In this document: piece after piece, positions 9,442 through 16,757 of the stretch | How positions within the stretch are numbered: position 1 is the stretch's first letter | Layout: every line of letters begins with the position of its first letter | Assembly (NCBI GenBank): GCA_948579355.1 | Contig: CAPAOV010000003.1 | Coordinates: forward strand, 124,001-188,000 | From: an uncultured Eubacterium sp. | Lineage (GTDB): Bacteria > Bacillota > Clostridia > Lachnospirales > Lachnospiraceae | DNA length: 64,000 bases | Reading direction: 5' to 3' | Position numbers and translations under genes: made by a program | Notes under the pieces: generated by a model | The model's database searches: none | Told to the model about the DNA's origin: nothing | Seen by the model: the letters and a program-made list of their open reading frames with translations, nothing else

Positions 9442-9668
9442 ACATTCCCTCCATTTTTTTTCACAACATTCGCAATTGTATCTAATGACTTGAAATTCTC
9501 CGGTATGATATCCAAACCATCAATTGAAATATCAAATGTATCATCCAGTTCAGATACTAACGATACAAGGTCAAAAGAATCTAAGTACCCATCTTCAATA
9601 AAATCCTCACTGGAAGTAAAATCAAATTCAGGGCGGATTCCCTGCAAAATCTCCATTATTTTTTCCAT
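9438..9668 (-). CDS. Acyl carrier protein (aminoacyl/acyl carrier, DltC-like)
   Basis: A 76-residue carrier protein with Ser31 in GYLDSFDLVSLV as the phosphopantetheine site. The DSFDLVSL form is typical of stand-alone carriers that partner DltA-like or NRPS-like adenylating enzymes, and such a gene is just upstream (9689-11209). Its 3' end overlaps the KASIII gene by 4 bases, suggesting translational coupling. AGGAGG lies about 6 bases before the ATG. Confidence 0.85.
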   Translation of the reverse strand: MEKIMEILQGIRPEFDFTSSEDFIEDGYLDSFDLVSLVSELDDTFDISIDGLDIIPENFKSLDTIANVVKKNGGNV

Positions 9669-9688
9669 TGTCTTTCCTCCTTTCTTTC

Positions 9689-11209
9689 TTATATTGACTG
9701 TGAAAGTTTCAGACGGTCAATTTTGCCATTCGTATTTCTTGGCAGCTCATCCATCGCATGGTAAACCGTAGGAACCATATAGCGCGGGAAAGAAGTCCCC
9801 AAAGCTTTACGAATCTCCAACTCCGTCACTCCACTTTCTTCGTAAAACAATACAATACACTTATTTTTATTATCATAAACAACACAACAGTTTGAAACCA
9901 ATTTAAGATTGTTTACTATCTCATGTTCTATCTCACCAAGCTCAATCCGATATCCCTGATGTTTCACTAAGCTGTCTTTACGGCCTTTGAAATAGATAAG
10001 ACCATCCTCTCCATATGCCGCAATATCCCCTGTCCGATAAATCAATTCAGGATAAGATTGATTCAAAGGATTTTGGACAAACACAGTTTCCGTCTTTTGC
10101 AGGTTATTATAATATCCCATCGCAAGGGAAGTACCACGCACACAAATTTCTCCTTCCTCACCCCTGTCACACAGCTTGTCTTCCTCCGTGAGAAGCAAAA
10201 TATCGGTGTTATTACATGGAATACCGATTGGCAGCGGCTCATCATCGGCAAATGTTTTATCTACAATGTAATAAATACAGTCAAGCGTTATCTCAATCGG
10301 CCCATACAGATTGGCAAAGACTGCCTGCGGCAAATGTTTCTGCCAGTAATTAAATTGTTTTGTTGGGAAAACTTCACCGGCAAACCATACAGTTTTGATA
10401 TCCGGCAACGGTATCTTTACAAGCAAATCCATATTGGCAATATTAACCATAATTGTCGGTACCCAGAACAAAAAGTTTACTTTCTTTTCCTGCAATTCAG
10501 CTAATAATTTTGCCGGAAAAACAGCCAGCGAGCTGTCCAAAAGAACAATCGTCGCCCCTTTCATCATCATCAGGCATATCTCAAAATCATAAATATCAAA
10601 TACAATCGGAGAAAGGGCTCCTATTATTTCATCGCCGCACAAATCAAAAGTTTCTGTCGCCCATGCCATAAAATCAAAAAAGCTGCGGTAATTTAATACA
10701 ACTCCTTTAGGCGTTCCGGTGGAACCGGATGTATTAATAATGCAAAACGGGTCGGTGTCAATTAATTTCGCACGGTTTTCCTGCAGTATGGCGTCATCAA
10801 CAGACATCGCGCCGTACTCCAGTTTATCCATCTCTACCACTTTCATCTGATATTTTCCCCAATCAATCAGCGCAGAGTATTTCGTGCTGGTAATTACCGT
10901 AGACGGTTTCAATTGCTTGAGTATATTTTCCAAACGCTGGATAGGCGTCTTTATATCCAAGTTATTAAACACATGGGAGCTATATAAAATTCCAATATCG
11001 GCAACTACCGAATCAATTGATTTTGGCAACAATACAACGATAGGGGAAAATTGGGATTGTGGCAGCATTTCAGATAATTTAGTCCCAAGTTTCCTTCCCC
11101 GCATCATTAAGGTCTCAAACGTACAGGTTTCATTATTATGTATCAATGCCGTCTTCTCTTTGTTTTCCGCCACTGTTTCTTCAAAATAATCTAACACTGT
11201 TTTATACAC
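9689..11209 (-). CDS. DltA-like amino acid/acyl adenylating enzyme
   Basis: A 506-residue stand-alone adenylation enzyme of the ANL superfamily. Core motifs in order: TSGSTGTPKG (P-loop), NLYGPIEIT (A5), YRTGDIA (A7), GRKDSLVKHQGYRIELGEIE (A8) and NTNGKID with the catalytic lysine (A10). Size and layout are those of DltA, which loads D-alanine onto a carrier protein. No dltB or dltD is nearby, so teichoic acid alanylation is unlikely; the next gene is a carrier protein, then a KASIII. Probably it activates a carboxylic or amino acid for that carrier. Specificity cannot be read safely. The GTG start at 11209 has AGGAGG 6 bases before it. Confidence 0.85.
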   Translation of the reverse strand: MYKTVLDYFEETVAENKEKTALIHNNETCTFETLMMRGRKLGTKLSEMLPQSQFSPIVVLLPKSIDSVVADIGILYSSHVFNNLDIKTPIQRLENILKQLKPSTVITSTKYSALIDWGKYQMKVVEMDKLEYGAMSVDDAILQENRAKLIDTDPFCIINTSGSTGTPKGVVLNYRSFFDFMAWATETFDLCGDEIIGALSPIVFDIYDFEICLMMMKGATIVLLDSSLAVFPAKLLAELQEKKVNFLFWVPTIMVNIANMDLLVKIPLPDIKTVWFAGEVFPTKQFNYWQKHLPQAVFANLYGPIEITLDCIYYIVDKTFADDEPLPIGIPCNNTDILLLTEEDKLCDRGEEGEICVRGTSLAMGYYNNLQKTETVFVQNPLNQSYPELIYRTGDIAAYGEDGLIYFKGRKDSLVKHQGYRIELGEIEHEIVNNLKLVSNCCVVYDNKNKCIVLFYEESGVTELEIRKALGTSFPRYMVPTVYHAMDELPRNTNGKIDRLKLSQSI

Positions 11210-11219
11210 TGTATACCTC

Positions 11220-12080
11220 CTATTGAACCGTGGTTACATTGCCATATGAGTATTCTTTTACGAGTGGTTTCGTATCATATGGTTCTGCCAAAAAGCAATT
11301 TACATCTCTTGTCAGCCATTCAACCGCTTTCTCATATGCTGCTTTTTCAGTAAAACTTGAAACGTTGGCATCTCCTACCTTTTTCTTTAAAAACAATCCC
11401 TGTTCCATGAGCTCTTGTTCAAATGTCGGCGGAACACAAGGTAACACATCCCTATACTTTACATACAACGTATGTTTATCTTCCCGAATATTCCCATCGG
11501 CGTCAATAATATGTCCGGTAAATTCCTTATCATAACGATAGGGAACCCGCAATTTTTCTTCTACATAGTGCATCTGTGTATGACATTGATATAATTCTGC
11601 TCCAAAAAAGAGTATTCTCGCATTTGGAGTCTGGTGCAAACGGTCAAAAAAACTCCCCTCCCCCAACGACTTATCGCCGCTTACTTCTGCCAGCTCTTTA
11701 TGTTTTCCAATCACACAAACTGACATCAGAGGGTCTTCGGAGCGTACCGCATCTTCTCTCTTTCTCGCATACTCATTTAACATGCCCATCTTACATTTTG
11801 TGTTTTTCACATCATAGTCTTCTCTATTCCCATAACTAAAAGTAAAAGTTGGAAATACAAGCGTACAGACTTCCAACTCACAAAGGGAATCAAACAATAT
11901 CTCAACCAACTCTTTTCTCTTAATTTCTCTGTTAAGCAAACCAAAAGACAAATCAGTGTGAACGAGAAGAACCTCACAATCATCCGCTTTTACATCACGC
12001 ATCGCCTGAACTAACTGACCATATGTAACCCATGACTTATCTCTCGCCTGAAATAGTTTTAATTCGCTATCTCTTCTCAT
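11220..12080 (-). CDS. AAC(3)-family N-acyltransferase
   Basis: A 286-residue protein of the aminoglycoside 3-N-acetyltransferase (Antibiotic_NAT) fold. LLVHTDLS, VFPTFTF, SEDPLMSVCVIGKHKEL, LGEGSFFDRL, RILFFGAE and QMHYVEE fall in the family order. Family members outside resistance loci acylate amines on small molecules with acyl-CoA or acyl-ACP. Here it sits between an SDR and a DltA-like gene, so transfer of the ACP-bound acyl or aminoacyl group to an amino sugar is a natural reading. Its start overlaps the SDR stop by one base (TAATG-type junction). I see no reason to call it a resistance gene. Confidence 0.75.
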   Translation of the reverse strand: MRRDSELKLFQARDKSWVTYGQLVQAMRDVKADDCEVLLVHTDLSFGLLNREIKRKELVEILFDSLCELEVCTLVFPTFTFSYGNREDYDVKNTKCKMGMLNEYARKREDAVRSEDPLMSVCVIGKHKELAEVSGDKSLGEGSFFDRLHQTPNARILFFGAELYQCHTQMHYVEEKLRVPYRYDKEFTGHIIDADGNIREDKHTLYVKYRDVLPCVPPTFEQELMEQGLFLKKKVGDANVSSFTEKAAYEKAVEWLTRDVNCFLAEPYDTKPLVKEYSYGNVTTVQ

Positions 12081-12823
12081 TATAGCCGTCCTCCATCTAC
12101 ATAGAATTTTCTTCCCGTAATAAATTTTGCAGTATCGCTTATTAAATATGCCGCCATATTGGCAACATCTTCCGGCTCTCCCAGTGGCATCATCTGTCTT
12201 CCCGTGATATTACTCTCCTCACCGGAAACCTCCCCAAAAGAATATGCCATCGGTGTGGCAATCGGCCCCGGCACAATGGCATTCACCCGAATATTTTTAT
12301 CAAACAATTCAACCGCCAGAGAAGAAACTGCCATCTCCAATGCTCCTTTTGTCGCTGCGTATACGCTCATGCATTTTTGTGGATAGTGCGCATTAATCGC
12401 AGATAATGCAACAATACTTCCACCTGCTGAATTTGTTTTTTTACTGTAGTACTTTACGAGTTCCATGAAAGAAACAAAATTCACATCAAACATTTCCTGA
12501 ATATTTGCGGCTGAAACTACTTTGATAGGAATCACTTTTGCAATGCCAGCACAATGCACCAGACCGGAAAGCTTTTCTCCTGTCTCACGTATCTCCTTAA
12601 ATGCGTTAGCATAAGAAGCAAATTCCCTAAGTTCCAGTGGAATAACAATATGTCCATCCCCTGTAAGCTTCTGCTTTGTTTCATCCAGACGGTTAGCATC
12701 TCTTCCCATCAGTACTAGCTTTGCCCCCAACTCACTCAACAAAACAGACGTAGCCTTTCCGATTCCAGAAGAAGCTCCCGTCACCAAAATCCGTTTTCCG
12801 GATACATCCATTGGATTATTCAT
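12080..12823 (-). CDS. SDR-family oxidoreductase (FabG-like)
   Basis: A 247-residue short-chain dehydrogenase with TGASSGIG, LVHCAGIA, the catalytic YAATK, PGPIATPM after the active site, and the standard C-terminal ITGRKFYVDGG. It is the most FabG-like SDR of the cluster and probably reduces a 3-oxoacyl-ACP. I chose the ATG at 12823 because GGAGG lies 6 bases before it; a longer frame would overlap the ACP gene. It is coupled to the AAC(3)-like gene by a one-base overlap. Confidence 0.88.
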   Translation of the reverse strand: MNNPMDVSGKRILVTGASSGIGKATSVLLSELGAKLVLMGRDANRLDETKQKLTGDGHIVIPLELREFASYANAFKEIRETGEKLSGLVHCAGIAKVIPIKVVSAANIQEMFDVNFVSFMELVKYYSKKTNSAGGSIVALSAINAHYPQKCMSVYAATKGALEMAVSSLAVELFDKNIRVNAIVPGPIATPMAYSFGEVSGEESNITGRQMMPLGEPEDVANMAAYLISDTAKFITGRKFYVDGGRL

Positions 12824-12839
12824 TAACGGCCTCCGTATC

Positions 12840-13058
12840 TCATTCCATTGCATTCATAAGGTCTACTACCCGGAGATACTGACGAATCTCCGATGCATGC
12901 GGGTACTTTCCAAATTTTTCACCAAGCATAGCTATAACAGATAATACGCTTACCGAATCCCATGTCTCAAAATCATCCAATGACATATCTTCCTGCAATT
13001 CGTCTGCCTCCACCTCTAAAATATCCGCAATAATTTCTAATTTTTCTTCCCTGTTCAT
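12840..13058 (-). CDS. Acyl carrier protein
   Basis: A 72-residue carrier protein with the attachment serine in FETWDSVSVLSV (about 33-44). The DSV in place of DSL is a common variant. The ATG at 13058 has AGGAGG seven bases before it; a second ATG 6 bases further upstream is too close to that site. It lies between KASIII 13070-14068 (11-base gap) and the SDR at 12080-12823, forming one synthase-carrier-reductase set. Confidence 0.85.
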   Translation of the reverse strand: MNREEKLEIIADILEVEADELQEDMSLDDFETWDSVSVLSVIAMLGEKFGKYPHASEIRQYLRVVDLMNAME

Positions 13059-13069
13059 AATCATTCCTC

Positions 13070-14068
13070 CTATAAATCGTTATAACTATAATCCGTCACC
13101 TCAATCGGTAAAATGCAATCCGTATCCATCTCCACCACTACGCTGGACCATGCCAGACCAACGCCAAACCCGCACAAATATAATTTGACATGCTCTTTCT
13201 TCTTTATCTCCTCTGCATTATTGCAAATGGTAATTGGCAGGGTAGCCGTCGATGTATTTCCATATTCCTCGTAGGATGTCAGCACTTTTCCGGAATCAAT
13301 GCCGCATTCCTTTGCAATCCCCTCTAATATCAGCTTCTGAGCCTGATGTAATATGTAATAATCAATACTTTCCTCTTCAATAGAAAAATGCTCTTTACAT
13401 TTTTTAATACTCTGACAGACTTCATTCAGGGAAAACAGAAGAACTGAATTGCCATCCATCGTCAACGTTCCGTCTAACGCAACACTAAGTAAACCATGCC
13501 TTGTTCCATCTGTCTTCTGTGCATATAGCATAGGATTGTTATCCTCTAATTCTATTGCTGTCGCACTGGCGCCATCCCCAAATAGCAGAGAATCTGTCGT
13601 AGGTACTTCCGGTATCTCGGAATACATTCCGTCGCCAACCAGTAAAAGTCCTTTCCCGCCGGTATTTTGTAATATGGCCGCTATAATCTGCAAGCCGCTG
13701 ACATATCCGGTACACCCAAGATTCACATCAAAAGCCAGACAATCTTCCCCTATACCAAGACGTTTTTGTATAATCATCGCCGTCGACGGCGTACGAACAT
13801 CCGGAGATTGTGTGACATTGACAATGATTCGAACTTCATTTCTGTCCCATTGTAACTTCTGCAGCAGTTTCTCTGCACTTACGCAACTCAAATCCGATGC
13901 TGCCTGCCCCTGCTTTACACAGTGGCGATTGCGGATACCGGTAAGCATTACCTGCTTTTTCGCACGTCGGCTTCCTAATTTCACCGCACATTCCTCATTA
14001 TCAATAACTGTTGTCGGAACAGCCGAAGCTATTCCCCGAATTTTTATGTTGTCATATTTTCCATACAT
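13070..14068 (-). CDS. KASIII-like ketoacyl-ACP synthase
   Basis: A 332-residue single-domain KASIII with Cys119 (NLGCTGY), His241 (LHQAQKL) and Asn271 (EEYGNTS). Its motifs match the N-terminal halves of the two KASIII-SDR fusions, but the C-terminal SDR-like part is missing; the protein ends soon after the last KASIII strand. I chose MYGKYDN at 14068 by alignment with the paralogues, although the frame stays open to 14134. An element shared with the upstream end of the cluster lies about 67 bases upstream (14135-14160), so this may be the first gene of a second transcript. Confidence 0.85.
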   Translation of the reverse strand: MYGKYDNIKIRGIASAVPTTVIDNEECAVKLGSRRAKKQVMLTGIRNRHCVKQGQAASDLSCVSAEKLLQKLQWDRNEVRIIVNVTQSPDVRTPSTAMIIQKRLGIGEDCLAFDVNLGCTGYVSGLQIIAAILQNTGGKGLLLVGDGMYSEIPEVPTTDSLLFGDGASATAIELEDNNPMLYAQKTDGTRHGLLSVALDGTLTMDGNSVLLFSLNEVCQSIKKCKEHFSIEEESIDYYILHQAQKLILEGIAKECGIDSGKVLTSYEEYGNTSTATLPITICNNAEEIKKKEHVKLYLCGFGVGLAWSSVVVEMDTDCILPIEVTDYSYNDL

Positions 14069-14134
14069 AGCTGCAATACCCTTTCTTCCGTAGCAAAAGG
14101 CAGGAATTTTGCCAATGCCGTTAGTAATTTGCAT

Positions 14135-14160
14135 AAATAAATCCTTAAAATAAAAAATTA
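14135..14160 (-). promoter_or_regulatory. Leader element shared with 21537-21565
   Basis: These 26 bases match 21537-21562 at 24 positions. Each copy lies 67-71 bases upstream of the first gene of an ACP/KASIII block on the same strand. The shared part reads TTTTTAT.TTAAGGATTTATT on the minus strand. It may be a promoter or regulator site, or a copied junction. Confidence 0.4.
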
Positions 14161-14480
14161 ATTACATTTATAATATCTTTAATCTCACCAAAATGATAAA
14201 TTGACTGTCGCTCCAGAATCTTATTTAGTTTTCCTTCCGGAACTTTTGCAATGAGGTCGGTTCGGATTGATGTTGGTCCTACGGCATTCAGTATAATATG
14301 AAAACAAGCCCGTTCTTTTGCCAGTATTTTTGTCATACTTTCAACTGCTGCTTGGGATGAGAAATAAGCCATCTCTCCCCCAAGATAAAGTGTTACAGCA
14401 ACGGTTGAAAAATTGACAATTCGGGGATGTTCCAGTTTATTTAGCATAGAAACAAAGGTGCATCATCAACCTGCGGATTT
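14145..14480 (-). pseudogene. Truncated, frameshifted SDR gene fragment
   Basis: About 100 codons resemble the central and C-terminal part of an SDR: RIVNFSTVAV, a region where YxxxK should fall but that reads FSSQAAVES, then NAVGPTSIRTDLIAK, and an abrupt end at INVINFLF before the usual ITG...GG tail. Upstream, DDAPLF continues in another frame, so at least one indel is present near 14448. The catalytic Tyr and Lys are lost. This is a remnant, probably cut by the events that left the transposase scar beside it. Confidence 0.65.
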
Positions 14481-14596
14481 GCGAGGCATGGCAACCTCTT
14501 TCATCACTTCCAGAACTTTTGGTTCTGTATCTATAGTAATAACCAGCTCCAGATGGTATAATTAATTCGCCAAAACAAATTCACCGAAAGGAGCTG

Positions 14597-14961
14597 ATTG
14601 CTATCTACCGTCAAGAAATCATCCAAGACATCCATATGTTGTTCCTTGCTGATAAAGGCTATGATGTTAAAAACATTTAACATCAAGTCAGAGAACGGTA
14701 TGACGAGAAATACATCATTCCATTGAACAGGCGCAATACCAAACTCCCAAACTTCTCCCACAGGGAAATCCTTTCTGTGACGCCAGACTTGCCATGTGGA
14801 AAGATGTCAATTGACAGAAACTAATGTGGGTAAGAAATAAATCTTCTGTCGCAAATCTGAATACCCTTACCCATATCAGCCTTTTAGCCGCCGTTGCTGT
14901 AATCACTACCCGCTCCGGCCAGTCCTACCGCAAGTTAAAGTCCGTAAAACCGACTGCCTGA
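14597..14961 (+). mobile_element. Decayed DDE transposase remnant
   Basis: On the plus strand, with an in-frame stop and a deletion, the translation reads MLFLADKGYD, YIIPLNRRNTK, MSIDRN and then NTLTHISLLAAVAVITTRSG. This is the order of catalytic-core and C-terminal segments in IS4/IS1182-like transposases. The N-terminal half and both inverted repeats are absent. It is a dead insertion-sequence fragment in the acyl cluster, next to a truncated SDR on one side and a 19-codon stub on the other. Confidence 0.6.
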
Positions 14962-15055
14962 TTTTGGGAACTGCATACTTTTCGATTTTTCGTAGGTTTT
15001 GGACTTACGTCAGCTTTGTTATACCTAAAAAACATCTGCCACCAACAATAAAAGT

Positions 15056-15115
15056 CTAACAGCCAAATCTCATCTTAAAATCAATGGCCTCTTCAATTAA
15101 ATTTCTGACTTTCAT
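15056..15115 (-). pseudogene. Short gene stub after pyruvyl transferase
   Basis: ATG at 15115 has GGGAG seven bases before it and opens a 19-codon frame (MKVRNLIEEAIDFKMRFGC) that ends where the transposase-scar region begins. It overlaps the last 23 bases of the pyruvyl transferase gene, as coupled genes in this operon often do. It is probably the 5' stub of a gene whose body was lost. Family not recognised. Confidence 0.35.
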
Positions 15116-16250
15116 TAATAATCTCCCTTTTCTCAATTGCTTTTTGTATTGCATTACGAAGGAAATCATGAGAGTACTTTCGTTCTTCCCGCAGTTTGTC
15201 TTCAACGACAGACCAGTCAATTTCTCCCATTTCATCGATACATTGATTTGACTCAACATAACGGTCGTCAATGCCTAATCGCAAAAACAAGTCAGGCAGA
15301 CGGCAATTTTTTCTATAGTCCTGAATCATTGGTCTGTCAAAAACATAAAACTCTCTTTTGAATGCAATAGAGAGGGCAACGCCGTGATAGGAATCTGTAC
15401 ATACAGCAGTCGCATTTTTTATAAGAGTCAAAAACTCATTTGGGCCTACTGCTTTTTTATAATCCTCTCCTTTGTAATCAGTTAATGAACTATCAACATT
15501 AACGTCAACAAAATTTGTATTAATATAAACAATTTTATTGACATGATATCGCTGTTTGATTTTTTGTATGGATATCCGATGTAAGGGAGCATATGAGAGA
15601 AAGTAGCCTAAAATATAAGGTTCTTTTATAAGCGGCTTAAGACATTTTTTGTTCCAAAACTCTTCGTCAACAGCCAGTGTTGGGTCTAATACAATAGATA
15701 CTTTCTGCTCCGTATAGGGCAGGAGCAGCTCTTTTATTACAGTTTCCCGTCCGCTTATAGATACAAAACTTTTTAATGCATGCTCTATATGGGGATAAAC
15801 CAATTCCCCCGCAGGAATACTTGGCGCATAAGCTATTTTGGGAAATTCTTCCAGTTCCTGAAAATCCCATAGAAAATATGGACATAAAGGTAACCACTGC
15901 TCCATCCAGATAGCATCACTTCCACAAAGCAGAATCTGAAGATTTTGTTTTGCATAATTAACTAATGTCTTGTTATCACAAAACCGTTTGGTTATCTTCA
16001 TATTTTTATGCATAAATCGAGAAAAAGAATATTTTGTTTTTATATAACGTAAACCGTATCGATATAACTCCAAAAAAAGAAGTGGATGATATAGACTTTT
16101 GGGGCGCGATTTGCCGATATTAATAGTAATGGGATTACATCCACAATCCTTGATAAGCTTTTGCATTGCTGATGCCTGAAGCATAGAACCGTAGTTTAAG
16201 GATGTATTGCCTAACCAGGTTGTAATGCCCACTTTTATCTTGTTTTTCAC
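15093..16250 (-). CDS. Polysaccharide pyruvyl transferase family protein
   Basis: A 385-residue protein of the WcaK/CsaB pyruvyl transferase family. NYGSMLQASA near residue 19, LLCGSDAIW near 108, an SGRET segment, VLDPTL and CTDSYHGVALSIA near 285 follow the family order. Such enzymes add a pyruvate ketal from phosphoenolpyruvate to surface sugars; some relatives are sugar transferases. The GTG start overlaps the stop of 16247-16744 by 4 bases, and AAGGAG lies 8 bases before it. In this context the target is probably the flagellar glycan or its precursor. Confidence 0.85.
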   Translation of the reverse strand: MKNKIKVGITTWLGNTSLNYGSMLQASAMQKLIKDCGCNPITINIGKSRPKSLYHPLLFLELYRYGLRYIKTKYSFSRFMHKNMKITKRFCDNKTLVNYAKQNLQILLCGSDAIWMEQWLPLCPYFLWDFQELEEFPKIAYAPSIPAGELVYPHIEHALKSFVSISGRETVIKELLLPYTEQKVSIVLDPTLAVDEEFWNKKCLKPLIKEPYILGYFLSYAPLHRISIQKIKQRYHVNKIVYINTNFVDVNVDSSLTDYKGEDYKKAVGPNEFLTLIKNATAVCTDSYHGVALSIAFKREFYVFDRPMIQDYRKNCRLPDLFLRLGIDDRYVESNQCIDEMGEIDWSVVEDKLREERKYSHDFLRNAIQKAIEKREIINESQKFN

Positions 16251-16744
16251 TCCAATTTCTCCTTCCTAAGATTATATACCAAATCACGGTATGAAAAAAT
16301 ATTAGTATTTAATTGCAAGGCATCCAGTTCCTCTTTTATTTCTTTAAAGTGCGTGTCTGATGTAATGACAATGGCATCTAAGTCCAGTGCCTTTAGTTCT
16401 TCTTTTGTATAAATTTTCTCACCCTTTTGTTTAGACAGTTCCACAGCATATTTGTCTGCCAGATATACGTTGCGAAAACCTCTGAGCATCGTATCCTCTA
16501 TAAAAGAATCATAATGTATCCCACTGATTCCATAAATAGCAATATTATAATAATTATTGTTTAGGAAGAACAGAAACATATTACGTCTTTCGTTGCGATT
16601 TCTCTCTATCCAATAATTCAACATATTTTGTTCAGAATATTGGAGAGAAGAGGACCGGAAATCCTTTCCACAGTAAATACATGCCCACACATATCCGATA
16701 AACATACCAATTAATAATATAACAATGCTAATTATTAATACCAT
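16247..16744 (-). CDS. Membrane-anchored protein with Rossmann-like nucleotide-binding module
   Basis: A 165-residue protein: one N-terminal transmembrane helix (about 2-25), then a soluble part with NIAIYGISGIHYDSF and LDAIVITSDTHFKEI. This strand-loop-helix pattern resembles the N-terminus of the TPP enzyme upstream (KVVIWGAGSG) and the C-terminus of the aldo/keto reductase at 22162-23658 (NIAIYGLGEIG). Similar modules occur in sugar-modification proteins, where they may bind a nucleotide or act as a docking domain. Function unknown. Its 3' end is translationally coupled to the pyruvyl transferase gene. Confidence 0.6.
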   Translation of the reverse strand: MVLIISIVILLIGMFIGYVWACIYCGKDFRSSSLQYSEQNMLNYWIERNRNERRNMFLFFLNNNYYNIAIYGISGIHYDSFIEDTMLRGFRNVYLADKYAVELSKQKGEKIYTKEELKALDLDAIVITSDTHFKEIKEELDALQLNTNIFSYRDLVYNLRKEKLE

Positions 16745-16757
16745 ATAGTATTCCTCT

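Noticed and set aside
11220..12080. Aminoglycoside resistance gene
   Set aside because: The AAC(3) fold is present, but the gene is translationally coupled into an acyl/ACP operon with no mobile or resistance context, so a pathway acyltransferase is more likely.
14145..14447. Functional 100-residue SDR
   Set aside because: Both ends are missing, the catalytic Tyr-Lys is absent and the upstream part is in another frame.
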